DNA from: Gammaproteobacteria bacterium
Lineage (GTDB): Bacteria > Pseudomonadota > Gammaproteobacteria > Ga0077536
Length of the DNA: 64,000 bases
Assembly: GCA_024234975.1 (NCBI GenBank)
Contig: JACKNH010000010.1
Coordinates: 70,998-134,997 of the forward strand
Direction: 5' to 3'
A program made the translations under genes and the position numbers. This document shows, one piece after another, positions 9,112-18,441 of the stretch (the stretch's first letter is position 1; every line of letters starts with the position of its first letter). Below the pieces are notes generated by a model. The model did not search any database and was not told the origin of the DNA. It saw nothing but the letters and a program-made list of their open reading frames with translations.

Positions 9112-9132
9112 GCGGCCGGATGCTCCGGCCGC
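9112..9132 (+). terminator. GC-rich hairpin between the adenosine kinase and cysI genes
   Basis: Perfect stem GCGGCCGGA (9112-9120), TGC loop, TCCGGCCGC (9124-9132). It is followed only by a short T stretch (GTTTTC at 9142-9147), so it is either a weak terminator for the kinase gene or a hairpin in the cysI leader, 36 bp before the cysI start. Confidence 0.45.
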
Positions 9133-9168
9133 ATGCTGCGCCGTTTTCATTTCGCAAGAGTTTGAATC

Positions 9169-10845
9169 ATGTATCAATACGACAATTACGATCAGACCAT
9201 CGTCGACGAACGGGTCGCCCAGTTCCGCGATCAGACCGAGCGGTTCCTCGCCGGCCAGCTGGCGGACGACGAGTACCGTCCGCTGCGTTTGATGAACGGC
9301 CTGTATCTGCAACGGCATGCCCCCATGTTGCGGGTGGCGATTCCCTATGGATTGTTGTCGTCGGACCAGCTGCGGATGCTGGCGCACATCGCCCGCAAGT
9401 ACGATAAAAACTACGGCCATTTCAGCACCCGGCAGAACATCCAATACAACTGGCCGCGATTGGAGCAGGTGCCGGATATTCTGGCCGACCTCGCCAGCGT
9501 GCAGATGCATGCCATACAGACCAGCGGTAACTGCATCCGCAACGTGACCTCGGACCACCTGGCCGGTGTCGCCGCGGATGAAATCGAAGATCCACGGCCG
9601 TATTGCGAGATCCTCCGCCAATGGTCGACGTTTCATCCTGAGTTCTCGTATCTGCCACGCAAATTCAAGATTGCCGTGACGGGCGCCACCGAAGATCGCG
9701 CCGCGGTCGCCGTGCACGATATCGGTTTCTACATGACGCGTAACGACACCGGCGAAGTGGGTTTCCGCGTGCTGGTTGGCGGCGGGCTCGGTCGCACGCC
9801 GTACATCGGCGCGATCATTCGCGAGTTTCTGCCCAAGCGGGATCTGCTGTCGTATTCCGAAGCCATCCTGCGCGTGTACAACCGTTTCGGCCGGCGCGAT
9901 AACAAATACAAGGCGCGGATCAAGATTCTGGTCAACGCGTTGGGCGCGGCGGAGTTCGCCACCAGGGTTGAAGACGAGTGGCAGCAGATGGATCGCGACG
10001 CGCTCACGCTGACCGATGCGGCACTGGCGGACATCAAGCGCCGCTTCACCACGCCCGACTACCAGGCGTTCGACGGCGATGCCCCGGCATTCGCCGCAAA
10101 GCTGGGCGAAGATGCCGCGTTCAAGCGTTGGGTCAGCCGCAATACGCATGCTCACAAGCTGCCAGGTTATCGCGCGGTGTCAGTATCGTTGAAAACGCCG
10201 GAACGTCCGCCCGGCGATGCTACCGATGCCCAGATGGATACGCTCGCTGATCTGGCGGAGCGTTACAGCGCCGCCGAGATTCGCGTGACCCACGAACAGA
10301 ATCTGGTGTTTGCGGATGTGGCAACGCAGGACTTGTATGCCTTGTGGCAGGGCCTTGATGCACTTGGACTTGCCGTACCCAATATCGGGACGTTGACGGA
10401 CATGATCTGCTGCCCGGGGCTGGACTTCTGTGCCCTGGCCAATGCCGGGTCGATTCCGATCGCCGCTGATATCACCAATGCGTTCAACGATTACGATTAC
10501 CTGTACGACATCGGCGAACTGAAGATAAAAATGTCGGGTTGTATGAATGCCTGCGGCCACCATCACGTCGGTCACATCGGCATTCTCGGCGTCGACAAGA
10601 AGGGCGTCGAGTTCTACCAGCTGACACTGGGCGGTTCAGCCGCCAGTGATGCCGTGTTGGGTGATCGCCTGGGGCCTGCGCTGGAGAAGGAACGCGTGGT
10701 GCCGGTCATCCGCAGCCTGCTGGATGTCTATCTCGAACACCGCCAGGAAGACGAACGCTTTCTCGATACCTATCGCCGAATCGGCATGACGCCGTTCAAG
10801 GATCGCGTCTATGGCGCGGAAGACGAGATTCGCAGGAGCGCATGA
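9169..10845 (+). CDS. cysI: Sulfite/nitrite reductase haemoprotein (sirohaem, 4Fe-4S)
   Basis: Sirohaem-dependent reductase of 558 residues, which reduces sulfite to sulfide (or nitrite to ammonia) by six electrons in the cytoplasm. The cluster/sirohaem ligands are C415 and C421 (CPGLDFC) and C458 and C462 (SGCMNACGHHH). The N-terminal substrate-side motif FSTRQNIQYNWP and the TSGNCIRNVTSDHLAG segment are conserved. Coupling by ATGA overlap to a DUF934 gene is the usual assimilatory sulfite-reduction pair in gamma- and betaproteobacteria, which favours sulfite over nitrite. No cysJ or cysH gene is in the window, so the electron donor may be ferredoxin or be encoded elsewhere. Confidence 0.9.
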   Translation: MYQYDNYDQTIVDERVAQFRDQTERFLAGQLADDEYRPLRLMNGLYLQRHAPMLRVAIPYGLLSSDQLRMLAHIARKYDKNYGHFSTRQNIQYNWPRLEQVPDILADLASVQMHAIQTSGNCIRNVTSDHLAGVAADEIEDPRPYCEILRQWSTFHPEFSYLPRKFKIAVTGATEDRAAVAVHDIGFYMTRNDTGEVGFRVLVGGGLGRTPYIGAIIREFLPKRDLLSYSEAILRVYNRFGRRDNKYKARIKILVNALGAAEFATRVEDEWQQMDRDALTLTDAALADIKRRFTTPDYQAFDGDAPAFAAKLGEDAAFKRWVSRNTHAHKLPGYRAVSVSLKTPERPPGDATDAQMDTLADLAERYSAAEIRVTHEQNLVFADVATQDLYALWQGLDALGLAVPNIGTLTDMICCPGLDFCALANAGSIPIAADITNAFNDYDYLYDIGELKIKMSGCMNACGHHHVGHIGILGVDKKGVEFYQLTLGGSAASDAVLGDRLGPALEKERVVPVIRSLLDVYLEHRQEDERFLDTYRRIGMTPFKDRVYGAEDEIRRSA

Positions 10846-11333
10846 TGAAAGTCATCAAGAACAATACAGTCGTGAACGACGCCTGGCAGCTGGTGGACGA
10901 CGGCGCCGAGCTGCCGGCTGGGGATGTGATCGTTTCACTGGGTCGTTGGCAACAGGAGCGGGATGCGCTGCTGGCGCGTGACGGGCAGGTCGGCGTAGCG
11001 TTGACGGGCGACCAGGACCCCGCCGCGCTGGCCGATGACCTGGACCAGTTACCGCTGATTGGCCTGTTGTTTCCCAAGTTTACCGATGGTCGCAATTATT
11101 CCAGCGCGCGTCTGCTGCGCGAACGATTCGGCTACAAGGGCGAACTGCGCGCACTCGGCAACGTACTTCGTGACCAGTTGTTCTACATGCAACGCTGCGG
11201 TATCGACGCATTCGCGCTGGCCGAAGGTCGCGACGCAGACGCTGCCCTGCAATCGCTGAGGGACTTTTCCAAGGTCTACCAGGACACCGGCGACAGCGCG
11301 ACACCGGTCTGGCGCCTGCGCGGCGCGGTCTGA
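10842..11333 (+). CDS. DUF934 protein, sulfite-reduction partner
   Basis: 163 residues of the DUF934 family, usually found next to cysI or cysH and annotated as a probable sulfite-reduction oxidoreductase without a proven reaction. The conserved core is FPKFTDGRNYSSARLLRERF and the following GELRALGNVLRDQLFYMQRCG. It overlaps cysI by four bases (ATGA), so the two are translationally coupled. The sequence shows no cofactor-binding motif of its own; a role as an assembly or electron-transfer partner of CysI is inference from context. Confidence 0.88.
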   Translation: MMKVIKNNTVVNDAWQLVDDGAELPAGDVIVSLGRWQQERDALLARDGQVGVALTGDQDPAALADDLDQLPLIGLLFPKFTDGRNYSSARLLRERFGYKGELRALGNVLRDQLFYMQRCGIDAFALAEGRDADAALQSLRDFSKVYQDTGDSATPVWRLRGAV

Positions 11334-11369
11334 CGGCTCTTCCTGCGTTATCGAGAAGTTTTCGAATAT

Positions 11370-11392
11370 GCGGCCCGATCCTGTCGGGCCGC
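11370..11392. terminator. Hairpin terminator between convergent DUF934 and lon
   Basis: Perfect 9-bp stem GCGGCCCGA (11370-11378), loop TCCTG, TCGGGCCGC (11384-11392). It sits between two convergent genes and could serve both. Only short T stretches flank it. Confidence 0.6.
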
Positions 11393-11411
11393 TCTGGTTG
11401 ATTTCCGCTGG

Positions 11412-13838
11412 TTACCGCCGTTTCTTGCGCTGCGCCGCTTTCGCCGTCCTTCCAAAGCACAGTTCAGCCACCTGCTCAAAGCGCTCCACGAAGTGCACTT
11501 TCATCCCTTTGCGCAGGTAAGCGGGGATCAACTCGTAGTCGCTGCGGTTGGCTTCCGGCAGTATCACTTCCTTGACGCCTGCCCGCTGCCCCGCAATCAC
11601 CTTCTCGCGAATCCCGCCAACGGGTAACACTTCACCGGTCAGCGTCAATTCGCCGGTCATCACGATGGGACGGCGCAGTTTCCGATCGAGCGCCAGCGAC
11701 AACAACGCGGTGGCCATCGTGATTCCGGCACTGGGACCATCCTTCGGTGTCGCGCCCTCAGGAACGTGAACGTGCACGAATGCCGTATCGAAGAACTCCG
11801 GATTGGCGCCCAAGGCACCCAGATGCGCGGTGACGTAACTGTAGGCAATCTCCGCGGACTCACGCATCACTTCTCCCAGCTGACCGGTGAGCTTGAACCC
11901 GCGCGCCTTGCGATGCACCAGTCCGGATTCGATGTTCAGCGTTGTGCCGCCCAGCGATGTCCACGCCAAACCGGTAACGACGCCTACCGCATCGGCAGCC
12001 CGTTGACGCCGGAAGTTCGGCGGACCCAGGTAATGTTCGAGGTCGCCCGGCGCAATCACCAGCGGCGGTCTGGCGCCTTCCAACAATTCGACAACGGCCT
12101 TGCGTGCGACGCGGTTGAGCAGTTTTTCCATGTTGCGTACACCCGCCTCACGCGCGTAATCGTTGGCGATAGCCTTTAACGCGGTGGGTTGTATCCGAAT
12201 CTGCGAGGCCTTGAGACCGGCATTGGCGCGGACACGCGGCCACAAGTGGCGTCGTGCGATCTCCGTCTTTTCTTCGGTGATGTAGCCGGCAAGCCGGATC
12301 ACCTCCATGCGATCCAGCAAGGGCCGTGGAATGGTGTCGAGCTGATTGGCGGTGCAGATGAACACCACCTTCGACAGGTCGAAGCGGACATCGAGATAGT
12401 GGTCGAGGAAATCCCGGTTCAATTCCGGATCGAGCACCTCTAGCAGCGCCGATGCCGGATCACCCTGGTAGGACGCGCCGATTTTGTCCACTTCGTCCAG
12501 CATGATGACCGGGTTGGCGGTGCCGCACTCGCGCAGCGCCTGCATCAGTTTGCCAGGCATGGCGCCGATGTACGTGCGCCGGTGGCCCTTGATCTCGGCC
12601 TCGTCGCGCATACCGCCGACACTGAAACGGAAGAACTCGCGGCCCATGGCATCAGCGATGGACCGGCCGATGGAACTCTTGCCGACGCCCGGCGGACCGA
12701 CCAGCAGCAGGATCGAGCCGGCGGTATTGCCGCGGGCCGAACCCACCGCAAGAAACTCAACGATGCGTTGCTTCACATCGTCCAGGCCGTAGTGGTCGCG
12801 TTCGAGAATCGCGCGTGATTCGGCAAGATCAAAGTGATCCGACGAGTAGCGGCCCCATGGCAGCGACGTGAGTGTATCCAGGTAATTGCGGGTGACCGCG
12901 AATTCGGGCGAGCCGGATTCCAGCATCTGCAGCTTGTCGAACTCGTCATCCATCCGTTCCTGCGCCGCTTCGGGAATTACCAGGCCGTCGAGTCGGGCGC
13001 GGAATTTCTCGATCTCAACGGTCTTGTCATCCTTCGAGATGCCGAGCTGACGTTGTATTTCCTTGAGCTGTTCACGCAGGAAGAATTCGCGCTGGTGTTT
13101 GGAGATGGTTTCTTCCACCCGCTGACGGATCTCGCTTTCCAGGCCGGCGACTTCCAATTCGTGCTGGACGAGCACCAGGGTCTTCTCCATACGCCGCAGC
13201 AGCGGCACGGTATCGAGAATTTCCTGCAGGTCATCGCCGCGCGCACTGGTGAGGGCAGCCGCAAAGTCAGTCAATGGCGCCGCCTGGTCCGGTCCAAAGC
13301 GATCCAGATAGGCCTTCAACTGCTCCTTGTATAGTGGGTTGAGGGGCAGTAATTCCTTGATTTTATTGATGATAGCCAGCGCGTATGCGCGCAGCTCGTT
13401 GGCGTTTTCATCCGGTACCTTGGGGTATGCGACCTGCGCCAGCAGCGGTGGGTTCTGGCGCACCCACTGCTGCACCTGAAATCGTTGCAGACCTTCGGCG
13501 ATGAACTGGATGCGGCCCTGGTCGCGGACGGCATGATGGATACGCGCAACTGTGCCGGTTGTCGCGATGTCTTCGATGTCCGGTACGCCATCAACCAACC
13601 CGCGGGCGTAGCTCAATCCGATCAGCTTGTGCGGGGTGCTGCCTACGCGCTCGATGGTCGCTTCCCACAACTTCTCGTCGACCACGATAGGCATCGCCTG
13701 GGCCGGAAAGAATGGTCGCTGGGTCAGCGGGAGGATCAGCAGGCGATCGGGCAGAACGTCCGCAATACGGGCCGGCACTGCGGTTTCAAGTAATTCCGCC
13801 TGTTGTACCTGACCTTCCGGATCTAAATCGGTTGCCAT
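11412..13838 (-). CDS. lon: ATP-dependent protease Lon
   Basis: LonA-type AAA+ serine protease, about 808 residues, degrading damaged and regulatory proteins in the cytoplasm. Domains in order: LAN substrate-binding domain (about 30-240, starting LLILPLTQRPFFP), coiled helical linker with FFLREQLKEIQRQLG, AAA+ module with Walker A GPPGVGKSS (381-389) and Walker B PVIMLDEVDK, then the protease domain with Ser703 (PKDGPSAG) and Lys746 (GGIREKVIAG), spaced 43 residues as in E. coli Lon. Start 13838 is preferred: it has AAAGGGG upstream and the family's N-terminus follows. An in-frame ATG at 13940 would add 34 unconserved residues. The basic tail QRKKRR is unusual. Upstream on the same strand is a receiver-kinase gene, 98 bp away. 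Confidence 0.95.
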   Translation of the reverse strand: MATDLDPEGQVQQAELLETAVPARIADVLPDRLLILPLTQRPFFPAQAMPIVVDEKLWEATIERVGSTPHKLIGLSYARGLVDGVPDIEDIATTGTVARIHHAVRDQGRIQFIAEGLQRFQVQQWVRQNPPLLAQVAYPKVPDENANELRAYALAIINKIKELLPLNPLYKEQLKAYLDRFGPDQAAPLTDFAAALTSARGDDLQEILDTVPLLRRMEKTLVLVQHELEVAGLESEIRQRVEETISKHQREFFLREQLKEIQRQLGISKDDKTVEIEKFRARLDGLVIPEAAQERMDDEFDKLQMLESGSPEFAVTRNYLDTLTSLPWGRYSSDHFDLAESRAILERDHYGLDDVKQRIVEFLAVGSARGNTAGSILLLVGPPGVGKSSIGRSIADAMGREFFRFSVGGMRDEAEIKGHRRTYIGAMPGKLMQALRECGTANPVIMLDEVDKIGASYQGDPASALLEVLDPELNRDFLDHYLDVRFDLSKVVFICTANQLDTIPRPLLDRMEVIRLAGYITEEKTEIARRHLWPRVRANAGLKASQIRIQPTALKAIANDYAREAGVRNMEKLLNRVARKAVVELLEGARPPLVIAPGDLEHYLGPPNFRRQRAADAVGVVTGLAWTSLGGTTLNIESGLVHRKARGFKLTGQLGEVMRESAEIAYSYVTAHLGALGANPEFFDTAFVHVHVPEGATPKDGPSAGITMATALLSLALDRKLRRPIVMTGELTLTGEVLPVGGIREKVIAGQRAGVKEVILPEANRSDYELIPAYLRKGMKVHFVERFEQVAELCFGRTAKAAQRKKRR

Positions 13839-13936
13839 CGAATCGAACGCCCCTTTCTCTGTCTGGATCAGGAGATGGGGGCTGCACGGGGCGATATCAA
13901 GCAGGTGGCCTCGCTGGTGCGAGACGGCCACCGGGA

Positions 13937-15214
13937 TCAATAGCTTGCGAAGCGTTCCTGTAACGGCGTGATGTCGCGGATGATGGAATCGGCGTCGCTG
14001 TAGCGGTCGGCGGGAAGCTTCGCCAGCAGTTTGTTCAATACCGGTTGAAATGCGGCGACGGGCTCTGGCAACTGCGGTATGTCGGCGTGGACATGCTGAT
14101 AAACAAGTGCCGCGGCACTGTCGGCGCGATAGGGCTTTCTGCCCGTCAACATTTCGAACAGGATGACGCCCGCACTATAGAAGTCGGCGCGGAAGTCCAC
14201 CGGGTTGCCCAGCGCTTGTTCGGGACTCAGGTAGTTTGGTGTACCCAGTACGCTGCCGAGCTTGGTCAGTTCGTTGGTTTCGTTCAGCCGCTTGGAAATG
14301 CCGAAGTCCGAGAGTGCCAGCGAATCGTCTGCCCTGAACATGATGTTGCCCGGCTTCAAATCGCGGTGGACGATGCCGTGCGCATGAATCGTCTTCAGGC
14401 CGTAGCAGATGTGCAGGAAGTACAGCAGTGCGTCCGCAACCGGAACGCCATGCTCCAGCCGTTGCTTGAGGTCGCCACGGGTGAAGAACTCCATGGCGAT
14501 ATAGCCGTATTCCTCGGTGAAGCCGTGTTCCAGGAAATGGACGACGTAAGGACTGTTCAGTTCGGCGATGATTTCGGCTTCGCGCTCGAATCGCTGCAAT
14601 ACCTGCGGGTCGCGGATGGATGCGACATCGATGATTTTCAACACCATGGTCTGACGGCTGGTCAGCGATTCACCGAGATAGACTCTTGAACTCGCACCCT
14701 GCCCGATTAAACGAATGAATCGATAGCCGATGGCTGAACCATCCGGGTTGTTCCCCACCGCCAGAGACTGGAACAGGCGCGCATCCCGGTGGAGCCGATC
14801 TTCCGCGGTACCACTGCCCGTATTGTCACCCGCGTGGCCATCCGCCACTGCGGCTTTCACCAGCGATGCCAGCCGTTCGCGAGACACATCGGACTTGCGG
14901 ACGTAATCGAATGCACCGGATTTGATCGCGCGGGTGGCGACGTACTCGTCGCCAAACGCAGTCATCAGGATGATCGGCGGGAAGTTGGGGATCTTGGCAA
15001 AATCCAGCAACCAGTCCAGGCCGAGTTCGCCGCTGGGGCCGAGGTGGTTGTCGAGCAGAACGACATCGTACAAATCCCAGGCGAAATCCGGCCCCGGGCG
15101 GCCCTGTTGTTCCGGATCGTATTCGGACACTTCAATGTCATGAATGACGCTGGCCAGCATCCGCCGCACCAGCGCCATGTATTCCTTGGAATCATCGATG
15201 ATGATGACGCGCAT
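13937..15214 (-). CDS. Receiver domain fused to a Ser/Thr protein kinase
   Basis: 425 residues combining a two-component receiver with a Hanks-type kinase. Receiver (1-120): acidic pair D7-D8, phospho-acceptor D55 (VVLLDNHLG), T85 and K107, all the residues needed for phosphorylation. After a linker, the kinase (about 163-420) has glycine loop IGQGASSRVYLG, K193, E212 in helix C, catalytic HRDLKPGN (283-290), DFG at 303-305 and GTPNYLSPEQAL. No transmembrane segment is seen, so it is soluble. No histidine kinase gene is adjacent; the phosphodonor is unknown. It lies upstream of lon on the same strand. The fusion suggests that aspartate phosphorylation gates Ser/Thr phosphorylation; this is inference. 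Confidence 0.92.
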   Translation of the reverse strand: MRVIIIDDSKEYMALVRRMLASVIHDIEVSEYDPEQQGRPGPDFAWDLYDVVLLDNHLGPSGELGLDWLLDFAKIPNFPPIILMTAFGDEYVATRAIKSGAFDYVRKSDVSRERLASLVKAAVADGHAGDNTGSGTAEDRLHRDARLFQSLAVGNNPDGSAIGYRFIRLIGQGASSRVYLGESLTSRQTMVLKIIDVASIRDPQVLQRFEREAEIIAELNSPYVVHFLEHGFTEEYGYIAMEFFTRGDLKQRLEHGVPVADALLYFLHICYGLKTIHAHGIVHRDLKPGNIMFRADDSLALSDFGISKRLNETNELTKLGSVLGTPNYLSPEQALGNPVDFRADFYSAGVILFEMLTGRKPYRADSAAALVYQHVHADIPQLPEPVAAFQPVLNKLLAKLPADRYSDADSIIRDITPLQERFASY

Positions 15215-15522
15215 GGGTGTATTCAGCCCTGGAAACAGCGCGCGTTCGGAGCGGTGTCATGCCCGGTCGGGCATGCTTGCCGGATGTTGCTGAGGCGGCG
15301 CAGGACGCCGTGCCGAATATTCATGCGGGTGACTTTTGCTTGTGGATTCAAATGGCGTAATCACGCCGGTTCATCTGTCCAATCAGGAAACCACTGCACC
15401 ATGTCGATATCGGCCTGATGATAAGGCTAAATGGGCCGGGTGGTGAAATACTGTAACGGCTGCGTATAGTCTAGACTGAACCCACTATACAACTGATAAC
15501 AAACGTTTGCGGAGTCACTGAC
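15215..15522. other. Divergent intergenic region
   Basis: 308 bp between the leftward receiver-kinase gene and the rightward dikinase gene, with no convincing gene. It holds a perfect palindrome CATGCCCG-GT-CGGGCATG (15258-15275), 43 bp before the kinase start, suited to an operator or leader hairpin. On the right side, TATAGT and TATACA boxes within about 60 bp of 15523 are possible -10 elements for the dikinase gene, and GGAG sits just before its ATG. Confidence 0.5.
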
Positions 15523-18441
15523 ATGAGGTTCTGGTTGGCCGCGGCCACCACCATATTGATGGCAGGCACGGCGGCATTCGCCGGTGAAGCCGTGGATACC
15601 GCGGCATCCGGCCGCCTCGACGTCGAAGGCATGAAGGCGTCGAGCCGTGGGCCGTTTCAGCGGATCCGCTGGTTCTGCAAGGACGGCAGCATCCTCGAAC
15701 CGCAGCCTTACGGCTGCAAGGAGCACGGTGGAGGCTCGCAACACGGCCAATGGTCAGACACGACCACGCGATTGCGTGATGCAGGTTTTTACATTGCCAA
15801 TGTATATGCGGATCTCGACATCGAGGCGTTGCTTGCAGGGGACCCGGTCGGTGAGCGTCTTGGCCAGATGCTGGTCGAGCAGTTTCTGATTGAACGTGAC
15901 GACGGCTGGATTCTGCGTCGCGCACAGTTCTACCGCGGCGCATTCCAGGAAGAGGGCGAGCGCGCTGGCAAGGAACGCCTGTTGCGCGAACTGCTCGCAC
16001 GCCCGGCCTGGCTCGATGAACGTTACCTGGGGCTGCGCACTGCGGCCCGGCTGTTGCCCCATGGCAGAGAGACCGCCACGGTCCGGGAGATTCGTCAGGA
16101 AGCGGCAGCGCTGACGGCGCTCAATCCGGCCTTCTCCAATCTCCGCAACAAGATACACGGCCAACCTGGCAGCGAGGACGCGACGAGTGTGCGTGCATTC
16201 GCGGCCCAGGTGGACGACGCGGATATGCGTTCCCGCCTTCAAGCGCTGGCCGCCAACATCGATGGCGTTTACGCCATGCCGGTGATGCAGAGATTTGAAC
16301 AGGCCGGATCAGCGGATCTCGGCAGTGAATCGATCAACGCCGCGGCGGCCGCCGCCCAACGACGTCTTCGCGGTACGCCGGACGACGCCACTGTGTTCGA
16401 GGCGACCGGTCAGCTGCTGGCTGAAATCCGTTCGGCCATGCCGCAGATTGGCAACCTGCGTTCACGCCTGCGGCTGCTGGATTTCAGTCTGGTTGTGGAA
16501 GACATCCATTTCACCGCCGGCCAATCATTGGCGAACGATGCAACCAGCCCTCGCACGTTGACAACGCAACTGGCGCTGCTGGCGGCCGCCGCCGATGGTC
16601 TGTATGGCGCCGGTCTCGTCAGCAACCGGCAATGGCTGGCGTTGCGTGATTCGCTGGCGTCGCTGGAACGCAGCAGCGTTGACCTGCTGAGTTACAAGCG
16701 GACATTGCAGTACCTGGCTTTGGCGCCGTCGTGGGGAACACAGCGCTATCGCTTTCTGTTCCAGGAAGCGGTCGACAAGCTGGCGGAAATAGAGCCACTG
16801 GCACACCAGTTCATTCCCGACCAACTGCGAGGCGGCCCGATGTTTGCGTACGCGCGGCTCTCCGATCAGTTGTTGCGCGATGCGAATCTGCGCGCAGGGA
16901 TCGTCAACGAGTTGTTCAGTGATGCGGTCGGCGCCGGTTTGCGGGCATTGAACCCGGGGCTGGCGCGCGGTCGCCTGCATCTGGTTGCGCCGCATGAAGT
17001 CGAAGGCTTCGATCCCAAGGGAATCTACCTGCTCGCGGAAACCATTTCGGAATTGCCACCGGTGGCCGGCATCCTGACCCAGGGCGAGGGCAATCCGCTG
17101 TCACATGTGCAATTGCTGGCGCGCAACCTGGGAATTCCGAATGTCGCCATCGATCAGCAGCTGCTTTCCCGGCTGACGCCATATGACGGCGTCGACATCA
17201 TCATGGCGGTCAGTCCGGGCGGGTCCGTACGGCTGATGGTCGATCACGGTGAGTTGGCGGCGCTGTTTGACGAAAGCACCGAAGCCGCGGCGCTGATTGA
17301 ACCGGATCTGGTGAAGCTCGATATCGCCAACCGCAGCCTGCTGCCGCTGGCCCGGTTGCGGGAGAGCGATTCTGGCCGCGCAGTGGGACCCAAGGCGGCC
17401 AAGCTGGGTGAATTGATGCACCACTACCCCGAAGCCGTCGCGCCGGGCCTGGCCATCCCTTTCGGTATATTCCGCGAACTGCTGGAACAACCCGCACCGG
17501 AATCACCAGATGAATCGATCTGGACCTGGATGGTACGAAATTATCGCACGCTGGAAGCCATGCCTGCCGACGGAGTGGAACGCCGTGCGGCAACCGAGCG
17601 GTTCCGTGCGCAATTGTACGCGGCGGTACTGACCACGCCGCTGGCCGATACATTCCGGGCCGAACTTGCACAGCAGATGAACGCTGCATTTGGCACTGAC
17701 GGCGCGTACGGCGTTTTCGTTCGCAGCGACACCAACGTCGAAGACCTGCCGGGTTTCACCGGCGCCGGCTTGAACCTTACCGTGCCCAACGTGGTGGGAT
17801 TCGACAACGTGGTGGCTGCCATTTCCCGCGTGTGGGCATCGCCGTTTACCGCCCGCGCGTTTGCCTGGCGTCAATCCCACATGCGGCAACCTGAACTGGT
17901 GTTTCCCGCGGTACTGCTGATGGCGAGCGTCAATTCAGCCAAGTCCGGTGTTTTGGTGACCTCCGATATCGACACTGGCGATCGGAATTGGATTTCAGTT
18001 GCGGTCAACGAAGGCGTCGGTGGCGCAGTTGACGGGCAGAGTGCCGAATCCTTGCGCATCAACATTGAAACCGGGCAGGTACGCGTGCTGACGGATGCGA
18101 CCGCGGTCTGGCGCAGGCAGATCGATCCGGCCGGCGGCGTGGCCAGACTGCCGGTCAGCGGTGATATGGCTGTGCTCAAGCCGGACGAAGTGGCAGCGTT
18201 GATTGCGTTCGCGCATGAACTGCCGCAGCGATTCCCGCCGATTGTCGATGCCGACGGCAATCCGGCGCCTGCCGACGTTGAGTTCGGCTTCGAGAATGGA
18301 CAACTGCGCCTGTTCCAGTTGCGACCCTTCCTCGACAGCAAACAAGCGCGTGGCAGCACATATCTGCATACGCTGGATGTCTCGCAGGAGGCGCTGGCGC
18401 AATCAGTAGTCAACCTTGAATCAGAGCTGGAGCATTTATGA
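15523..18441 (+). CDS. Exported PEP-synthase/dikinase-like protein
   Basis: 972 residues. A signal peptide is evident (about residues 1-20, WLAAATTILMAGTAAFA). Residues 25-490 are of unknown fold. A phosphohistidine swivelling domain follows, LTQGEGNPLSHVQLLARN with the catalytic-type His528, then an ATP-grasp PPDK_N-like domain from about 613 (GPKAAKLGELM), with VRSDTNVEDLPGFTGAG (733-749) and FQLRPF near 931-936. Placing the His domain before the ATP domain is the order of glucan water dikinases, not of PEP synthase. The PEP TIM barrel is absent. Export is puzzling because ATP is not normally available outside the cytoplasm. The stop overlaps the next gene by ATGA, so both are one translational unit. 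Confidence 0.8.
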   Translation: MRFWLAAATTILMAGTAAFAGEAVDTAASGRLDVEGMKASSRGPFQRIRWFCKDGSILEPQPYGCKEHGGGSQHGQWSDTTTRLRDAGFYIANVYADLDIEALLAGDPVGERLGQMLVEQFLIERDDGWILRRAQFYRGAFQEEGERAGKERLLRELLARPAWLDERYLGLRTAARLLPHGRETATVREIRQEAAALTALNPAFSNLRNKIHGQPGSEDATSVRAFAAQVDDADMRSRLQALAANIDGVYAMPVMQRFEQAGSADLGSESINAAAAAAQRRLRGTPDDATVFEATGQLLAEIRSAMPQIGNLRSRLRLLDFSLVVEDIHFTAGQSLANDATSPRTLTTQLALLAAAADGLYGAGLVSNRQWLALRDSLASLERSSVDLLSYKRTLQYLALAPSWGTQRYRFLFQEAVDKLAEIEPLAHQFIPDQLRGGPMFAYARLSDQLLRDANLRAGIVNELFSDAVGAGLRALNPGLARGRLHLVAPHEVEGFDPKGIYLLAETISELPPVAGILTQGEGNPLSHVQLLARNLGIPNVAIDQQLLSRLTPYDGVDIIMAVSPGGSVRLMVDHGELAALFDESTEAAALIEPDLVKLDIANRSLLPLARLRESDSGRAVGPKAAKLGELMHHYPEAVAPGLAIPFGIFRELLEQPAPESPDESIWTWMVRNYRTLEAMPADGVERRAATERFRAQLYAAVLTTPLADTFRAELAQQMNAAFGTDGAYGVFVRSDTNVEDLPGFTGAGLNLTVPNVVGFDNVVAAISRVWASPFTARAFAWRQSHMRQPELVFPAVLLMASVNSAKSGVLVTSDIDTGDRNWISVAVNEGVGGAVDGQSAESLRINIETGQVRVLTDATAVWRRQIDPAGGVARLPVSGDMAVLKPDEVAALIAFAHELPQRFPPIVDADGNPAPADVEFGFENGQLRLFQLRPFLDSKQARGSTYLHTLDVSQEALAQSVVNLESELEHL

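Noticed and set aside
9103..10155. Leftward reading frame of 350 codons opposite cysI
   Set aside because: Antisense to the sirohaem reductase and without any family resemblance.
9169..10845. Assimilatory nitrite reductase rather than sulfite reductase
   Set aside because: The DUF934 partner and the absence of nitrate genes favour sulfite; not fully excluded.
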